From Stichopus chloronotus (Eukaryota; Echinodermata; Holothuroidea; Aspidochirotida; Stichopodidae), in assembly GCA_021234535.1 (NCBI GenBank), contig CM037832.1, positions 6,297,135 through 6,361,134 on the forward strand: DNA of 64,000 nt, read 5' to 3'. Each line of letters opens with the position of its first letter. Within the stretch, counting starts at the first letter, position 1. Of the stretch, positions 60,010 to 64,000 are shown piece by piece. The translations under genes were made by a program, and so were the position numbers. The notes under the pieces are model-generated. The model had not been told where the DNA came from, ran no database searches, and saw only the letters and a list, made by a program, of their open reading frames with translations.

Positions 60010-60440
60010 AGGTGAAAGTTCATTTGCAGGGGTCACAAGAGATCAAACTCTAAAAACTTTGTGTACACAATAATTCACACTAGTAATGATGGATACTTTT
60101 CACCCTTGGTGTACATGCCTTTGCTTAAGGTCAAAGGTTAGTGAGGTCACCAGAGGTCAAATGACAACATTTTAACTGAAGTATCTCAGCTCAAGAAGGG
60201 TAACAGTGATAATTCTGCTCCTTTTGTTGAAGGTAGTCCATATTGAGTTAATGAGACTCATTGTTTTTTGTGAAGGTCAATGGTCATGTATTGTCATCAA
60301 AGGTCACATGCTGAAAACCTTGTAAACAACACATTTCAAGGAAGGTAATAGTGATAAGTTTACTTGGGTTGTAGGTAGTCCACATTGAGTAGATGAATCC
60401 TATTGCTATGAGTCAACTGATGGTGGTGCTTTGCTGCATG
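60010..60440. repeat. AGGTCA repeat family, further block
   Basis: It contains GGGGTCACAAGAGATCAAACTC, AAAACTTTGTGTACACAATA, AGGTCAAAGGTTA (60128-60140), GTCACCAGAGGTCAAATGA and a second unit near 60270-60400 (GAAGGTCAATGGTCATG, AAAGGTCACATGCTGAAAAC). Confidence 0.65.
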
Positions 60441-62119
60441 GAAGAACGTGAATTAACCCTGTCTAAAATTAATTTGCCCTCCGCAACAATAATTACTCCA
60501 GAGCCATGCCTGAATACTTGGTAATATCCGCTACGTAACATAGGCCAAACAAATTAAAAATAGCAGTAAAGAGGTTTCTTTGGGCTGTAAAGTATGCATC
60601 ACTCAAGGAGTACAAGGACTGTAAAAAAAAAAAATCTAAGTCCTACAAGTAGCAATTAAAAATTTGAAAGAATTTGTATCACATGATTTTTGTTTGAAGG
60701 TTAGACGACGTTAAGCGAAGGCGTGGTCACATGGGATTATTTTAGCTTCAAACAGGCCACAAAGTCTCATTTTGACATGCTGTTTTATAATTGGAGTGTT
60801 TCTTGTAGTCTTTCATGTCTTTTGTTCAGGGAAGACAAAACTAATTAAACCACAACGTTGTTGCAGATGGAGTGACAGTGGCATCGCTTGATTGTCCTGC
60901 ATTCTTGTTATGCACATACTGTAGTAAACAAAGGAACAGAAACTTCCTGTTCGTTCATATAGTGCTCACTGCAACTACAGTATAGTAATGTAGCTATGGC
61001 AACGAGATACAGAGCGCAATATATGCCAGGGATCAGTTCCCCCTCCCTGTATATACCAATAGTGCACAGGAAGTTTTTTTAAGGAAGAGGGCTGGCTTCC
61101 ACTCGCTGCAGCTGAGGATGAAGACTTTACTGCAGTGGACGAATGGGCACAAAGCACGGTGTTTTGCGATATGAACAATTTCAGCCACAGGAGGTGACTT
61201 TCCCTTTAGTTTGTAAACAAGTTTTAATCTATTGCACTGTTGGGGAATTACACATTTTTTTTTGTGTTTTTTTTTGAGACTTTGTCTATCCTGAAAAGAA
61301 AATGGCAAACGAATGAAAAAGAAATAGGAAATTGAAATATATTGCTGTTCCTCTACAGAAGTGCTTCTTTTTCTACATACATATGGAAACTGCAAGCCTC
61401 TTACTCGCAATTTTCTTCCGCTTGCAGTTAATTGACCAAAAAAAAATTTCTTTTAGAAATTGAGCTGGGAGAACATAAATTTATACATGTTGCAAAGTTT
61501 GTGTGTATTCTTAGTTTCTGAAGCTCTGTTCTCATGGTAAAATGTTTGCCCTGCTAACAGGCTGCTTTCCCCTCCCAAAGGATGCTATTTTAGTTCACAA
61601 TCCCTCCTCCCTTAACTGTTCATCTTATACACCCACACATGCAAATGCCATCGACCCTCTGGTATACTCTTTCTCTTTCGATGTCCGGAAAATGTGGTAA
61701 TTCCCAACAAGGGGGGACACGATAGACTATGTGAAACCTGGTGAATTATTACTGGCATTTTTACCAGACAAGTTGGTATGGCACATCCCTGTTGGGTATC
61801 ACTGGGGAGCTTAGACTGCTGTGTATTCTAGAACCGTTATGGAATATGCGAGTGACTTTCACATGAATTTCAGTCTAGATCAAATGACAAAGGGATAACA
61901 AAGGAATGAAACAACAAAGGATGGACAGGTACAAGATTGCATTTCATTGTCACTCCACCTGTAACGACTCCCTGAGTAAACTAACCAAGCTGAGTACAAT
62001 TTTTACCTTTCTTTTGAATTAATTGACCTCTAATTAATGTCCAGAGCACTTTTATTGTTACTTTTAATCATATGGTTTAACTACAGTGACCTATTAATTG
62101 GTGAATGCCAGATCCTCCG

Positions 62120-62782
62120 TTCACCAGTTATGAGTGGAATTAAAATATCGTAACTTGCACTGCAGAATTAATTTTTCAAAAAATGTCTCTCTTTGCAAAT
62201 TTCTACTTAATGCCGGAAAAATAGCACATTTAACAGAAAAAAAGATATTGTCACTTTCTTTTCCTTGTCCATTTAAAAGTCTTTCCTCCAAGTTCCTCAT
62301 TTTCTGAGTAGTATCTGACTCGGATTTCTGGTCAAATTAATACCGCAGAGCTTTGTAGGTTGAGAATCCTGCTTTTTTTTTATAAATAAAGGGTTCCAGT
62401 GCAATAATGAAATTGGAATGAAAATGTACCCACCTGGATGGTGAAGAGGTAACTATAGTCAAGGCAGCAAGCTCAAGAACACTTCTGGGTTGCACTTTCA
62501 TGATTCACACTGTAGATGTCTACTTACACCTTGCTCACACTTATGCATTGTTAAATAAGGTTCGATTAACTCCGAATAAATAGTTCTCACACAGCAGGTG
62601 TAAGTATAGCCACTCGTGAATACCCACACCAGTAAGTTGTGGGGAATGAACATGCAATATGGAGACAAATATATCCGTCCTGTGTGCAAATAGCGAACAG
62701 ATAATAGGGCTAGAACATTCACTGTGCACAACGAACGATTGTTTAAGGGTGTATTGTTGATTGGCTAGGCGTTACGCAACAC
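62120..62782 (+). repeat. Roughly 550-bp repeat, copy 2, interrupted
   Basis: Counterpart of 35066-35617. It matches from GAATTAAAATATC to AAGGGTGTATTGTTGAT. It differs by extra sequence between about 62520 and 62705, which includes an 86-bp hairpin unit, and ends where the hAT element begins at 62783. Confidence 0.75.
62521..62606. repeat. 86-bp foldback unit inside repeat copy 2
   Basis: TACTTACACCTTGCT at 62521-62535 pairs with AGCAGGTGTAAGTA at 62593-62606 (one bulged T). Copy 1 of the surrounding repeat lacks this sequence, so it may be a small inserted element. Confidence 0.5.
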
Positions 62783-63992
62783 CATAGGCGTAGATCCGGG
62801 GGGATGGGGGATATACCCCCCAATATTTTGACAAGGGGGATGGTCAATGTAATCATCCCCCCAATGTTCAGTCTACAGATATGTGTTTTTTACTGACAAG
62901 TAAGCTACATTTATTCTCCCCTCATGATTAACATGACTCACGTTGTTCACCTATGTGTGTAATATAATGCTGTCTATGTAGGCTACGTTACATCAGAAGG
63001 TTTCCAAACTTTTTACATCATTTTCAAAACGTTTCGAGCCATGAAAGTCACAAGTTTCTGTCATTTAAGCTGGGTAGTCACTAGTCTCTCATCTTCGCTG
63101 AAATACTCCAGACCGGTCCCATATAATTCGTTTAACCTTGGTGGACTTCTACCGGAGACGTGCCTGCCTGACGGAGAATTACACTGTGCAGGCTAGTTGT
63201 TTTAGCTGCAATCGTCACACCTGCGCCCAAGGTTACTAAGAGATGCGAGATGCGACCGTTTGGCTGTAAGGCTTTGCTGTTTGAGGTTGTGAGAAAAATA
63301 TATGATAAAGCCGTATTACAACACTGTTCTACCGTTTTACTATTCAATCCGTCACAATCCTTTTTACAAACTCAATTTATTTACCAATATTTGATGATTT
63401 TTTGGCGGGAACGGTTGATAATTTGGGAACTATATCATCTCATTCTGTTAGGTTGCACAAAAATTCCAGCTTAAGTTTTATGTATTCATATGTATGTCCT
63501 TTGCATTACTTTCATGAATAAAGTTGAACATTATCTGGTTATCTCCAGCCAACTTGCAAGTCATGTAATGGTCTTCGAACTCAAATTTTTGTTACCGGGG
63601 ATAACCCTGAGTTGATACATGCCTTTTAAAACTTAACGGTACATCTTTGCTCTAGAATTGTTCAATTTCAGTCCTCCAGTGCATTTTTATAAAGAGTTTT
63701 GTGCTCAAAAGACCCTTTCCTAAGCGTATAATCATGTCAATACCCCACAACATTACCTCTGTATTTTACCCCTTAAAGCAGTCTTTCTGGGGCCTCTGAG
63801 GTGTTAACCCAGGAACTTCCGGGGGCTTCGCCCCCTGGACCCTGACCGGGGCTTTGCCCCTGGACCCCACCCTTTAGGGGCCCTACGGGTCCCTGGACCC
63901 CACCCTTTGGGGGCTTCGCGCTTCGTGCTCGCCGTGCACACTTCGCGTGCACACATTATCCCCCCAATGTTGAAAAGAAATCTTCGCCCCTG
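62783..63992. mobile_element. Complete non-autonomous hAT element with perfect 8-bp target duplication
   Basis: Left end CATAGGCGTAGATCC; right end in reverse complement CAGGGGCGAAGATTT. Twelve of the first 14 bases suit an imperfect terminal inverted repeat, and CAGGGGCG is a usual hAT terminus. CGCAACAC is directly repeated at 62775-62782 and 63993-64000, an 8-bp duplication as made by hAT transposases. The element is 1210 bp. The last 230 bases are GC-rich, with palindromic pieces (GGGGGCTTCGCCCCC, GGGGCTTTGCCCC) and a doubled CTGGACCCCACCCTTT. There is no transposase frame. It shares subterminal words, inverted, with 16024-16724. Confidence 0.82.
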
Positions 63993-64000
63993 CGCAACAC

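Larger units (their letters stand above)
58546..62119 (+). other. Downstream intron of the METTL27-like gene
   Basis: Begins with the gtacgg donor; no following coding exon is recognised up to the window end. It contains AGGTCA-type repeat debris (58800-58990 and 60010-60440), the Penelope-like remnant at 59430-59772, and A/T runs. Near 60128-60140 there is another AGGTCAAAGGTTA. Confidence 0.45.

Overview
This is eukaryotic genomic DNA: AT-rich, with exons separated by introns of up to about 13 kb, GT-AG splice sites, microsatellites, G/C homopolymers and many decayed transposons. The organism is most likely a marine deuterostome invertebrate. An echinoderm, possibly a sea cucumber, is my best guess from the HYR-domain membrane protein, the CR1/L1-like/Penelope-like/hAT transposon mix and the repeats built on AGGTCA words. 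The species is inference. I see no operon, CRISPR array, rRNA, tRNA or prokaryotic gene.

Layout. (1) 1-19.5 kb, + strand: the 3' part of a gene for a single-pass membrane protein with extracellular HYR (hyalin repeat) sequence. Exons are recognised at 5798-5923, 12753-12980, 13981-14028, 14587-14616, 15727-15780 and 17945-18546; the 5' end lies to the left of the window or was not recognised. Every internal junction is phase 1. Its introns hold an L1/Tx1-like reverse transcriptase remnant (6.9-8.2 kb) and a non-autonomous hAT element (16.0-16.7 kb). (2) 19.9-25.6 kb: a nearly full-length but broken CR1-type LINE on the minus strand (PHD, SGNH-hydrolase and zinc-knuckle ORF1; endonuclease/RT ORF2), then two head-to-head LINE 3' remnants. 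(3) 25.6-45.5 kb: no gene recognised. It holds blocks with AGGTCA direct repeats, a tandem array of imperfect palindromes (28.16-28.58 kb), another LINE remnant (30.3-31.0 kb), a CCCATATGGG palindrome cluster (33.4 kb), and one copy of a roughly 550-bp repeat (35.1 kb) whose second copy is at 62.1 kb. (4) 45.5-58.5 kb, + strand: two coding exons of a METTL27-like SAM-dependent methyltransferase, separated by a 12.8-kb intron; the 3' part lies beyond the window. (5) 58.5-64 kb: the following intron, with a Penelope-like GIY-YIG endonuclease remnant (59.4-59.8 kb) and, at the right edge, an apparently complete non-autonomous hAT element with a perfect 8-bp target duplication (62783-63992).

The two host genes point the same way but nothing suggests they work together. 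I did not find a convincing undescribed biological system. The most unusual items are the palindrome array, a 31-bp near-perfect palindrome at 44.36 kb, the tandem repeats carrying nuclear-receptor-like DR1 words, the all-phase-1 cassette exons with three Tyr-x-Asn tail motifs, and the repeat pair that gives a natural 'empty site' for the right-hand hAT insertion.
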